Assembly: GCA_000507305.1 (NCBI GenBank)
Contig: DF240216.1
Location: 61,736-125,735, forward strand
Direction: 5' to 3'
Length of the DNA: 64,000 nucleotides
Source of the DNA: Breviolum minutum Mf 1.05b.01
Taxonomy: Eukaryota > Sar > Dinophyceae > Suessiales > Symbiodiniaceae
The translations under genes were made by a program, and so were the position numbers. The notes beneath the pieces are model-generated. The model worked only from the letters and a program-made list of their open reading frames with translations, was not told the DNA's origin and did not search any database. Every line of letters begins with the position of its first letter. The first letter of the stretch is position 1. Positions 24,153 to 34,461 of the stretch are shown here, in pieces.

Positions 24153-25999
24153 GATGTTCCTCCTCTTCTGCAGAAATGCCACATCGCAACTGATCATCCT
24201 GATGTGTGAAAGCATTGGTAGGATTTGGCGGAACGGGTGCGTGCAGCAGCCGACAGCAGTGCCTCAACTTCACCAGTGCAGTTTCCCAAGCGGCTCCTCC
24301 TGGTGGAGTTCAGCAACGACCCACAGGAGCTATGGTTGGATCTTCCAACTGAATTAGTCACTACCAGTCATTGGCAGTACCAAAAGATTCTTGAAATGCT
24401 TTGCTTTTTCCGTTTGTAGACGCTGAGTGCTGGCTGAAATGCTTGCTTCTAGGACGATTCCGCATGGCTACTGTGCCTTGACAGAAGCCTAAGTTCTTCA
24501 ATAGTTGACCATTTTCCAGATTCAAGAATTTCAAAAGGTTTCACACAAGGAAAAGTTTCAAAATGTGATTCGCGGCTGTTCGCGTGTCTTATGTCATATC
24601 ATCATGTTTACATGTTTGATCATGTTTGCGTTTTGAGAGTTTGTTTCAGGTCTGTGCTGAGCTGTAAAGAACAAGATCCACCACAGGCGGCCATGTAATT
24701 AGTACTTACCTACTCAAGATAAAGAACAGAAACAGAAAATCACCCGTCAAAACATGTGTTTACTCAGAACCGAGCTTCACGCTTCGGAACGTTCATGTCT
24801 TGCCATGTTGGAAAAACCGAGAGGATGACTTCGGTTGGGATCCATTGGATGCCATCGAAGCAGAGTTGGAGAAGGACTGCACATCGAACGCATGGAACAT
24901 TACATGGAACAACGTCAAATACTTGAATCTAGAGAAATACTCCAACTCGGTTGTGGCACAAACAATCTAAAGAAACAGAAACGTGAAGTTTCAAGCCGTT
25001 TGATTGATCGCATGTTGAGCCGGAGTGGGTTCTCAGCTCCAAATTCAACACACTCTTGTCATGAAGGAGCTGGCAGAAAGTTTGGAGGCCATCTCAGGGC
25101 CACACAACGTTGATGAATCTTTTTGATGAATATGAGTCATCCAGTCATCCACATGAATCATTAGATGGTTTGGCTCCAAGGTAGGAGCATTGTTTCGCCC
25201 GGTGACAGGAATCATGGGAGGATGAGGAAGAGGGTGAAGACCCGGAAGATGAGGCTGGGAATGCTTTGGAAATCCGCCAAAAGCCACAGAAACAGATAGA
25301 TGGAATCAGGTTTAATCAGATAAGGCCAAATGCGAAAAAACAAGAAGATGTGGAAGATGTCCATTGATGTCCATGGAGTCGTTTTTGCAAATTGGTAAAT
25401 TCGCAATGCCCCCATTACCAGGAGATTTCCGAAGCTCGGAAACAGCTTGAAGCCGACTGGGAAGCAGATGAAACCGGAACGGTTCAGGAGCTGTGTTTGA
25501 TGTCCGGCACCGTGGCTGTGTGATGTGAGTGATGCGTGTGCATTTTGGCATTTTCTTCAGGAGTGGGAAGAAGACTTGGACCAACCTCGAACGGTGGAGC
25601 ATCTCGTCTCAGCGCCGTTTCACTGGTTTTTTTTGTTCGCCCGTTTTTACGTTTGGACGTTGTGAACCCCTCAGGTTGATGAGAATGAAGGGCGACTCGT
25701 GGATACCTTTGGCGCCTCAGCTGCAAAAAAGCCCTTCCCGTCGGAAAAAATCGAACGAAATCCTTAGTGGATATTTGAATATGTGCATTAATGATGCCTT
25801 GAAGTCATTGCAATGGCGCCAAAATCCTTAATGCAAACCAGCTGTAAAGTTCTTTTCTAAATTTCTGAATTGTGAAAAAGAAGCATCGTGTCCTTGTTTT
25901 CCAGTAGTTCCTTTTGAGGCATGTTTTTTGTGAGTCACTGCTTGACTTTCCGAGACACACACCCAAGGATTTCCAAGAAGATTTGGATCAGCTGCCAGG
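23064..25999 (+). CDS. Acidic multi-exon protein, unrecognised
   Basis: A long series of exon-like segments follows AG acceptors. They are 23064-23289 (PWIDAVAKLATLTQLAKTY), 23441-23571 (VAEALLRGVAELTSSPEMEE), 23868-23987 (LPGILELAETVRNFTPERED), 24222-24357 (VQFPKRLLLVEFSNDPQELW), about 24824-24890 (DDFGWDPLDAIEAELEKD), 25037-25117 (LVMKELAESLEAISGPHNVD), 25209-25290 (SWEDEEEGEDPEDEAGNALE), 25422-25494 (ISEARKQLEADWEADETGT), 25561-25620 (EWEEDLDQPRTVEHL), 25675-25767 (VDENEGRLVDTFG) and 25968-25999 (DFQEDLDQLPG). The second half is strongly acidic with heptad-like spacing, so coiled coils are likely. I cannot name a family. Whether the first three segments belong with the acidic half is not certain. 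The steady + orientation and AG-G acceptors support real exons. Confidence 0.55.
24103..24152. repeat. TCA trinucleotide microsatellite
   Basis: About sixteen units, giving a spurious poly-Asp frame on the - strand. It sits in an intron of the acidic-protein gene. Confidence 0.95.
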
Positions 26000-26156
26000 T
26001 CAGTTTCTGAATTCTTGTGTTTGGGATGCCTCTGGTTCTTTCAAACTTTGGATGGATTCTTTGGCTGAAACTATGATTGGAATTGATTGGAACGTGTCAC
26101 GCTAAGGCGCTGTGGCCCGGTTCCTCCGCCGGGAGCCACCACCACCAAGCGGGCAC

Positions 26157-28356
26157 ATGCTGCGAGTGGCAGGAGCCTTCGCGCTGAAGGCAAACGCGTT
26201 TGAATTGCAGACATCTTTGGTTGAAAGATCCGATTTTTGTTGACGCCAGGCTTACCTTCTCCGCGTCACCGCAGGCACCAACCGTGCCCTGGAAGAAGTT
26301 TGCTAAACGGGAAAGCCAGAAAGGTCTTTTCCCACAAGTTCTGCCATCAAGGAGTCCCAAGAGCCCCCGCGATTCAGTGATCGTTGCTGATTTTTTTCAA
26401 TCTCAATCGATGGCTGAGGTGGGTTTGGACCAAACTCCTTTAAGCTCAGAGACCCTCAGCAGCATTGCAAATGCTAGAACAATCTTTTTGAGTCTTGTCG
26501 CATGCAACTGAAGAATCCTTATGCAGGAAAAAACATGTAAAGGATGAGTGAAGATAGAAAATCTACATTCTTATGATAAGATTCATATTTGTGGTTTTCT
26601 GAGTTTCTTTCTCTCCGATGCCATGGAAGCCGGGAAGACAACGAAAACAACAAGCCGGTTTTCAGGGCGACGTTTTGACGGGCATCGCAGAGCTGGAGAA
26701 GATGTTTGATGGTTCTTTGCCGTCAAAGAACGGCCAAAACTGCCCAGCAGTTTCGGCTGCTTGGACGTTTTTGGTGGCTCAAAATATCACCTTGCAGTTG
26801 GCAAGAGTTTACTTTGTACCCTTGTTTCCACTTGCCCGCATTTTTTTGTTGGAGATTGAAGATGAGGGAGAGAGTACTATGTTGCAACGATGGCAACCAT
26901 GAAGTCCAAATGCAGATGTGTAGGTTTCACATGTGTTTTGTCCTGAGGAGAAGCTCTTCGGCAGATGGCGTTTGATGTGGTGCACCTCGCCATCCGTGTC
27001 ATGCCTGCATCGTTGGTTTGAATCTGCCACGAGTGGCTTTTGGATGTGCCATGCTAGAGATTAGATCCAAGGACATCTAGAGCTTTGAGGTGTTTTTCGC
27101 CCGAAGAGGTTTGGGGTTCGCATGTTTAAGTCATGGTAGATTCAGCAAGCAACTTGAGGTTCTTTTGCTTGGCGCGCTGCCATTTGTCGAATGTGGTGAG
27201 ATTGAACAGGAGATCAAAAAGTCAGGCTAGGGTCACTGTGGTCACAGAACTTGGCATTTGGGATAAAAGAGACAATTTTTGAGTTTCAGGTTCAATCAGT
27301 GGTGACTTGGTGAATTCTTGTGTTTTTAATAGAAACCTGGTGAATTGAACATTGAAAACCTCTTTTCCATTTTTTAGTTCGGTGGTCAAAGTGCTGCTCA
27401 AGTTGCAAATCAATGTTGCATTGCAGGTGAGTCTGAGAGACAGGACAGTGGGGCAGGGAGTGTTCATGCATTCCACCATGTGCGTGCATGATTTGGAACA
27501 TTCTTCAAAACATGATCCAATCCTGCCATGCATCACGATTAACATGCATTGCAGTGAAGGATCTCCATCAAATTGTTCACGCATATATAAATGTTTCCAC
27601 AACAAATTCTCCATGTCACATGGTGTCACTTTGGGGTCGAACCAGAGGAGCTGGAACTCGTCACCCGTGCCCGTTTGGCACCAATGGGTTCAGCTCTGGT
27701 GGCTCTCCCTGAAACACTTGAAACAGAGGCAGAGATCTTGGTGTGATCTTTTGTTTCTGGGTTGTTTACGTTGATGATCCTATCACGACTAATGTCTTCC
27801 AAACGCCTCGTTCGTCCCTGACACGGCAAGAGGTACAATTACGGGCCAATGTGGAGGTCATTTCTTCAAGGCACTGGGCATTTGAAAGGATCTTCCTTGC
27901 AGGGTGTGAAAAGAATCTCCGATAAATGTTCTGTTTGTATGGCATATTATATGACATACATTCAAAGTATTTCAACATGCTGAAACGCACCTTTGCCGTG
28001 ACATTTGTTAAATTACACATGCCACATTTTTCTGGCTTCAAGTTGCAGCTCCTGAGACATTGGGCAGCGCCAGGCGGTTGGTGCTTCATTTCAACTCCAA
28101 GCTTGGGCTCTTCCCTTTGCCAAAGAGGATCTGCACTAATTCCTCAAGACTGCTTTGTGGTATGTAGAGACATGGCATGTTCCCAGTTGTTTCGTCATTC
28201 ATCCACATTCCTTTGTGTACTCGTCTTCCTTTCAAAAAAATGTTTGATGATTCCAATCGCAGGAGTGTGAATCTCACCATCACCTTCCTGGATGATGAGA
28301 TGATGATTGCCCGTTCTGGTGGCATAGGCGAAGTTTTCCTTTGGCTACGAGCTTGA
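26157..28356 (+). CDS. PAP/fibrillin family plastid lipid-associated protein
   Basis: Fibrillins coat plastid lipid droplets and thylakoid margins and bind small lipids. The proposed start is the ATG at 26157, whose product MLRVAGAFALKANAFELQ resembles a signal peptide cut before a Phe, the dinoflagellate plastid leader pattern. Likely later exons are about 26240-26400 (APTVPWKKFAKRESQKG), 26640-26750 (GFQGDVLTGIAELEKMFDGS), about 26964-27018, 27630-27745 (ALVALPETLETEAEILV), about 27831-27870 (VQLRANVEVIS), about 28100-28160 and 28263-28356. The last exon ends in TGA and contains LTITFLDDEMMIARSGG followed by GEVFLW. It matches the conserved C-terminal block of the PAP domain (a T-Y/F-L-D-D/E-x-x-R-I-x-R-x-x-G-G core), which is the best evidence for the family. 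The middle exons are weak and the borders approximate. Confidence 0.6.
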
Positions 28357-29210
28357 GAAAGCATGGCCACGTTTGGTCTTGGAATCGCAGAAGCCGATTT
28401 TAAAGGCAAAAAAGATCAGAACTGATGAAATTTTGGGATTGCTGTGGTGCAATCCTGGAAATGCAGCAGCATCTAAGAGTGGTGCCAGACCATTGTCAGC
28501 TTGGAAAAAGGGCACGCTTTCTGAGAAGTTCTCCTAGTTTGGACTAATGATACTAAACCTGCATTCTGGCATTCTTGATGCCTCTCATGGGGATGCCAGT
28601 ACAATGCCATTCATGCAAAGCATTGCAAAGCTGAGATGGATAGAAGAATTGAAGTAGGTGCTCCACTGGTCGTTTCGTTGAGCATACATCGACTTTGTGT
28701 TTGCTTACATGCACCATGCGAGCTTTCAGACGAATTGCTGAGTTTTGATAGGCAACAAAGACCTATGACATGGAGCACCAACCCAAACCACCGAGCCAAA
28801 CCTGCCATTCTTCTCCCTTGATTGAGCCAAGGTGGGCGATTCCACCTCAACGGACTTCTTTGTTGCCACACTTCTGGGAGCGTTACGTTTGGGTTGGAGG
28901 TAGTTTCACATCTCCGGGTATTGCAACTGTTCCTGGCTCCGACATTTCAGCCGTTTGTTTCACTGCTGGATAGGAGGAAGATGTGACCCTGGCATTTTCA
29001 CAACTCGCTGTATCAGTGATCAGAAGTAGTCCTTGGACATTGACAAATTTTGGGCAAGCATAAGATTCATCCCCCAAGAACAAGTAGCAAGTCCTAAATA
29101 CTTACTGGACTCTAGATTCTAGCAAAACTGTGTTCTTACAAACTTTCATCCCAGAAATGGTATCATCTTAAGATTCAGTCACCACTTCGCACAAAGGAGA
29201 TCCATTTCAG
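28357..29210. other. Spacer after the PAP gene
   Basis: Short frames occur on both strands (for instance around 28640-28870) without family likeness. It probably contains the 3' end of the PAP gene and introns of the next one. Confidence 0.35.
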
Positions 29211-30591
29211 ACGTATACGTTTGTCTACTTTGGCTACAGCAAGTCACTTGAGAAACTCTACGGGTCGCAGCCGCAAGGTCTCGCGGCGAAGCCGCCGAGT
29301 GCTTTCGGGCGCCATGTCGAGGTGGTGGATTTTTCTTGCAGCCAGAAACTCAGATTGGCAAAAGTTTTGGGAATAAAACTGGGAACAAAACGCTTTACCC
29401 CCAATTGTTCATATCCTCCCAGTTTTGTCAGTCAACTTATGAAGTCAGCGACCTCAAAAAAGGAAAATTGTTCAGACATTCTTCAGACACGAAACGAGGT
29501 ACACATGGAGGAATACGCAGGATGTTAAAGGTTTGTTGCTTCGGTTAGATGATAGTTTTCTTGCGGCAGTTCTCTTGGACTTTGCTAGGCCTTTCATGGT
29601 GCAGCAGCGCAGCTTTCCTCGTGCAATGCCACAGCAAATAGGAATATCAAAATGTTTGTCAGCGATTCATCGTCTACCACAGCTTGAAAAAGCAAGTTGC
29701 TGTTGGCATAAATTTGCATCACTGCACACCTGTCGAGGAAGGAATTTAGGTGCTTTAGGAAAGCCCCAAGGATGGGGAATTGCTGGAAAAAAAGACAAAC
29801 AGACGGAGAAGGGACCGCATGTAGCAAATCAGGTGCACCTCTGATGTGGTTCGCTACATGGAGAAAATGCAGGCGGGTTGAGCGCATCACCGTCACTGCC
29901 TGTGTTTCTTAGGTTTCATTGTGTTTTGAGAAGAAGCCGCAAAGAACAGAATTAGATTAGATGTTGCAAGATGAAACTAAATCGTAAACCCGTGGACTAG
30001 CGGAAACCGTATGGCATTCTTGGAAAGACGAGCTTGGCTTTGCCAGAGTGCAGGGAGAATCCAATTCAATGCATGGCTCGTATTAGCATTCTACAATCCA
30101 CCGCCAAAGGCATCTTTCATGTCCGCTGCCACTGAAGCAGCCGACTACTTGCCTATCAGTCACTTTCTCAGCCAAGTCTATCCTGCTGCTACTTCAGTGT
30201 CGACCTGGCACCTGACCGCCTCACAACGCATCTCACACATCTCACTTTGACATGTCCCAATGATCAGAAAAGCAGTTTCATTTGGAGCATGGAGTTGATT
30301 GAGTTGCTTCCTTTGAACACTGTTCTTTATGTTTGGCAATGCCACTTGAAGGCCGCTGCGACTGCATCCTGGATGAGGATACCAAGGAGCATCCAAGCAT
30401 GCACTGCCGCACTGCCTTTGAAATGTCTACCAAAAAAGCAGGCTGCTTTGATTTCATTGTGATTGTTTCAGTCAAAAAGGCGAAGCATCTTCCTTGGTCA
30501 CCGCAGCATCAAGGCTCCCAAGTGCTATTTCCCCGAAATCCCAAAGCTCCAACCAGATGGATTCGAAGCCAAAGGAGGAGAATCTCGGTAG
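29211..30591 (+). CDS. Exons of an unrecognised gene
   Basis: Four segments look coding. 29211-29528 starts TYTFVYFGYSKSLEKLYG and continues with LAAKPPSAFGRHVEVVDFS. About 30115-30250 contains MSAATEAADYLPISHFL. About 30330-30465 contains CDCILDEDTKEHPSMHCRTA. 30480-30591 has SIFLGHRSIKAPKCYFPEIP. They may be the N-terminal part of the Hint-domain protein that follows on the same strand, because the last segment ends only 236 bases before it and no clear gene end separates them. No domain is recognisable. The segment 29530-30110 is weak. Confidence 0.4.
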
Positions 30592-30826
30592 TACTAATTT
30601 GATGACATCTACGACACAATTTCTGATTCTCAGATATGGCCTATATCACCTATATCAGTATCAGAACAAAGAAAAGATGAGGGAAAGATGGTTTGAGCAT
30701 GTTTGAGTCGTAGTTTGACCCTGGACATGCAGTGGACAACTCATTGACACTAACATGAACTGTTGCTATTCCTCACCACTAGAGCATACTGTCATATACC
30801 CTTGACATGCAGCATACTGCTGCTTA

Positions 30827-32561
30827 GTGGCCAAGGTAAAAGAGCTGCTTAAGGGTGTTTGGGCTTGGGGGGTGGGTAACAATATGAACCAATGTGGTTG
30901 CCAAGTGCACAGCCATTCTACACGAAAACCCTGTTGTCAAGAACTGCTCATTTGCATCCAATTGCTGAGGAAGAACTTGACCGCTGTGAAGGCGCTGGCT
31001 CATCTCATAGCATCTCATCCTGCATATTACCATTACGAGTTTCCAAAATTTTGGAGGCTTTCACGGCAGGATGCAGAGCGCATGTTGCAGACACTGGAAA
31101 AGGGTCTGAATTTTGAGTTCAAAGACGTTGTGGACAAGGAGGAGAGGGAGGAGCAGCAGAGATTGTGCGAGCTGTGGGAGCAGGGCTGTCGGAGTCTTGG
31201 ATTTGATATTGAAAAGATACATGATCGAGGAGACGCCGCCTGGGTTGCAAGGCCAAGGCCAAGGGGCCCAAACCGTATAGTTTCCCGGCTGCAAATTTAC
31301 ATAAAAGTATTGGAGGCCTATGAGTTTGCAGCAGGGTCACCTGACAAAGCTCTGCTCTTGCAAAAGTGTGTGGAGGAGCTGAATTTTTCTGTCCCATCGG
31401 AAAGCGACCCGTGGGACACAAGTGTCGAAAATTCCTATGAAAAAAAACAGAAAATTCTTCAGAAGCAGAGAGTTTCGGCTCTGCAAGGTTTGTCCACATT
31501 TCTCCAGCATGACATCGATGCTTTGGTGACTTCAAGCCCGAGCAGATACATTGTTTGGTTTCCTGGGGACGACAAGGGACCTTTCCGCACTGCATTGGAT
31601 CTAATGCAAGAATTTCAAGGATCAAAGCAGTTTGGCAAGTATGTAGGAGACAGATTTCGCAAGATTTCACGGTGCACATGCATCAAGTCTTTGGTAGATG
31701 AAGCACTGGCAATGCGTTTGGGAGAGGACAATCACCAGGACCATCATGAGCTCAAGGGTTTGCTGCAGGAAGTTAGTTTTGAGCTGAAAAAGTTACCTGC
31801 GAGAGCACCCAACACAGACGCAGCTGATGTCCTCTCCGACGCGTCATGGGTCCAAGTTCGGAGCGAGATAGCATCAGTCCCTGAGAGTTCGGACAGTTCC
31901 ACTTCCGGCATTTCAGTAGAAAAATTTGGTTGTCCTTGTTTCATGACTGACTCTGTTTTCAAAGCACCAGATGGCAGTTTTGTAAGCAGCCAGCAGTTGG
32001 TGAAGGGTTCCAAGGTGCTTGGATTTGATGGTTCCATCCTAACTGTCAAGAGCCCACCGGAACAACATCAAGCACGAGCCACTGTCATTTTATATGCTGC
32101 AGGGGGTGCAAAGTTGCAAGTGACACCCGACCATCGGATCGTGCGGGCAACAAGCCCTCCAGCATTTTGGCGAAAAGTTGTGCAAACCATGTGGATGTTT
32201 TCTTTTACTTTTGCAATAGAATGCATGATCTAAGTGTATGTAGAGACTCCTTTTTTTGGTTTTGGGTCAAGTTTGCATTTCGATTGTGGAGGTACCTGCA
32301 GCTCGTTTGAGGGAGGGTGACATGATTTTGGTGGATGGACAACCAAGCAGACTCTTGCAAATAGAGTTCATTGCAACTCCGGTGACGGTGCTGAAGATTG
32401 CCTTCACACCGGATTTGCCGGTGGGTGTCTTCCAACCTCCGCCCACAATCCTGAGCCACGGTCACAAAAAGATCCGTCGAGGATGGGGTGCTCGCCGTCG
32501 ATCAGGGCAAGATAATGAGCAGTGCAGCATCCCGGACACCCAGGGGTACTATTCAGACTGA
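30827..32561 (+). CDS. Protein with C-terminal Hint (hedgehog/intein-type) domain
   Basis: A long exon (30827-32146, after an AG) is joined by a GC-AG intron to a final exon (32292-32561, TGA). The first 365 or so residues are helical and charged, and I do not recognise them. From about residue 369 the sequence reads as a Hint module. It opens at a cysteine (GCPCFMTDSVF) and has the paired strands SQQLVKGSKVLGFDG. The His block LQVTPDHRIVR ends the exon. The last exon continues with VPAARLREGDMILVDG and VLKIAFTPDLPVGVF, then SHGHKK and a basic Arg-rich tail. In hedgehog and intein proteins the opening Cys and the TxxH histidine drive self-cleavage, and both are present here. The classical C-terminal His-Asn is not visible, so cleavage without splicing, or a binding role, is possible. 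The codon at 30827 is GTG, so the true start lies upstream. Confidence 0.75.
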
Positions 32562-33176
32562 TTTTGACCTGGAATTGGAGTTCACACGTATCAGCATGGC
32601 TAGATTCAAGTATGTGCCTGCAGGTTTCACCTTTCTGATAGGCGCTGGCTCAATCGCCATAGTTCAATAAAGTACAAAATTTAAACAATCTAAACAATCT
32701 GATTTTGCTCTGAATAAATGAGACCTGTTACAATTTGAATCGTTTGCCCTATCAGAGGGTCATAGGGTGAAAGGCTTGGTGTGCACAGTATGACCGAAGA
32801 GTCAACTGGTGCCCGATAGGCCCGATATGCAGGTTGCAATTTTGCCTCAGCCAACTCCATGTGCACACAAACTCACAACTGGCACAACTGATGACTTGTG
32901 AAGTTGTGGTGCTCGGATTGGCCCAGTTTGGTCTTCCATGGTCCAGCTTTGCTGTTCTTTCGGTCCTTTCGGAACTCCGCTGCACGGTGTACAGTTTGTA
33001 CGGTTCCTGAGCCTTCCAGCAAACCGCCGGCAACACATGTGCGGCAAGAAAAAGGATGCAGCTATGTTGAATGGGTGCGTAATAAGCCTTCACAGGAAGG
33101 AAGTTACGCATCTCTTTTTTTTGGATTGGAACCCTGCAACATGGGCAGTTTGTGAGTTCTGTGTTGTTCACCTCAG
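32562..33176. other. Spacer after the Hint gene
   Basis: No exon-like frame on either strand stands out. It should hold the 3' untranslated region. Confidence 0.4.
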
Positions 33177-34317
33177 GAGACGCCGCTGCATCGCGTGGTC
33201 AATCTCGCCAGTCACGGTGGAGTTGCTGTTGGACCTTTCACAGTTGGGAGATCCCAAAATACACGACAAGTGAACAGCAGTAATCATTCATTCCTTGTCG
33301 CAAGTAGTGGTGTTTTCACTTTTTTTTCAGAATATGCCCTGTACCTACAGACAACCTGAGACATGGACGACGTTGAAGACAAATGGAACTCGAAGAGAAG
33401 TCCTATCCATGTGACCTCGCCAAGCTTAGAGTTCCCAGAAATATCTTCACTTTTTCGCCAATGTTTCCAGCCTGAGGTCGTCGTTGAGGCGCTGTTGGCC
33501 AAACATGGAGATTTGTTTGCCCAGGATCATACTGGTGCGACACCGCCAGGGACACCCAGAATCAGAAAGCTTCCAGGTTTCAGTTCAGCTTCAAATGGAG
33601 ACACATGACTGCAGTGACTTTCAAACGAGTTCATTGGCCTCTTAGCATTGTTGGCACAAAACACTTCCCGTCCGGTTTTGGGACAAATTTTAGAAGTCAT
33701 GATGATGTTCCTGCAAAGTAGCTTCGCGATCATTGAGGTTGAATTTATTTTACTCATGAACTTGTCAGAGAAATATGTTTTGTTTTACATGTTGGCACAA
33801 AGATGGCATGGTTTGATTCAACCACAGCTGCAAATTGTCACCTGAGACTTTTCTTGAGCGGTTGTAAGTCGTTAGCTAGCCATGGCTGCCTTTGTAGCAA
33901 CTACTGGCGCTTGGGGCCGGAGCGTGCCGCACACGGTCTACGCACACCCTCCGCAAAGGGTCGTCCAGGTTGATTGTTTCTGCAAACAAGCTGCTGCCAC
34001 ACTGTGAATCTGTGAAATGTGGTTTCAGATTGCTGATTTTCCCAACTTTTGTTGAACGAATGTCAGATGTCATCTGACGTTTTCTGCAGCCAATTCAAGT
34101 TTTGTTACCTTGGACTGCGCGTGCAACGGTCTTGTGCTGCCTCATGGAATTTTTGTTAGAAGTGTCGAGTTTTCACAGCCAAACACGGAAAGGCTCCACC
34201 TGGTCACAGCGCCTCCAACAAGCCATTGCTAGCCACATTGGGTGTGGTGGCAGCCTGCGGGGCAGTCAGCAAGCGGACGAAAGTGACGAAAGTGAAGTGC
34301 CGCGCAATGAGGCCTGA
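33177..34317 (+). CDS. Small unrecognised gene (3' exons), possible ankyrin repeat
   Basis: Three segments look coding. The first starts at 33177 after an AG. The second, within about 33363-33608, has VVVEALLAKHGDLFAQDHTG, which resembles one ankyrin repeat (ALLxxGAD-x-x-x-D-x-x-G-x-TP). The third, 34090-34317, starts PIQVLLPWTARATVLCCLME, ends QQADESDESEVPRNEA and is closed by TGA. The third looks like a terminal exon with an acidic tail. One ankyrin-like repeat is not enough for a family call. The interval 33609-34089 shows nothing convincing. Confidence 0.45.
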
Positions 34318-34461
34318 AGAAGCAGATTAATTTAGCTGAGGAAAAGAGAGAAACAGATGGAAACAAACATGGAACACCATAATAAAATCGAATACTTTAC
34401 AGTGCAATTAGAAAGGACAAAGAAGTTTGGAAGGAATTGGAGAGTAGCATGGCGAATTTGA

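Noticed and set aside
24073..24273. Poly-Asp minus-strand frame
   Set aside because: It is produced by the TCA microsatellite in an intron.
31119..31679. Minus-strand frame of 186 codons
   Set aside because: It lies opposite the long exon of the Hint protein and is Pro/Cys-rich without family likeness.
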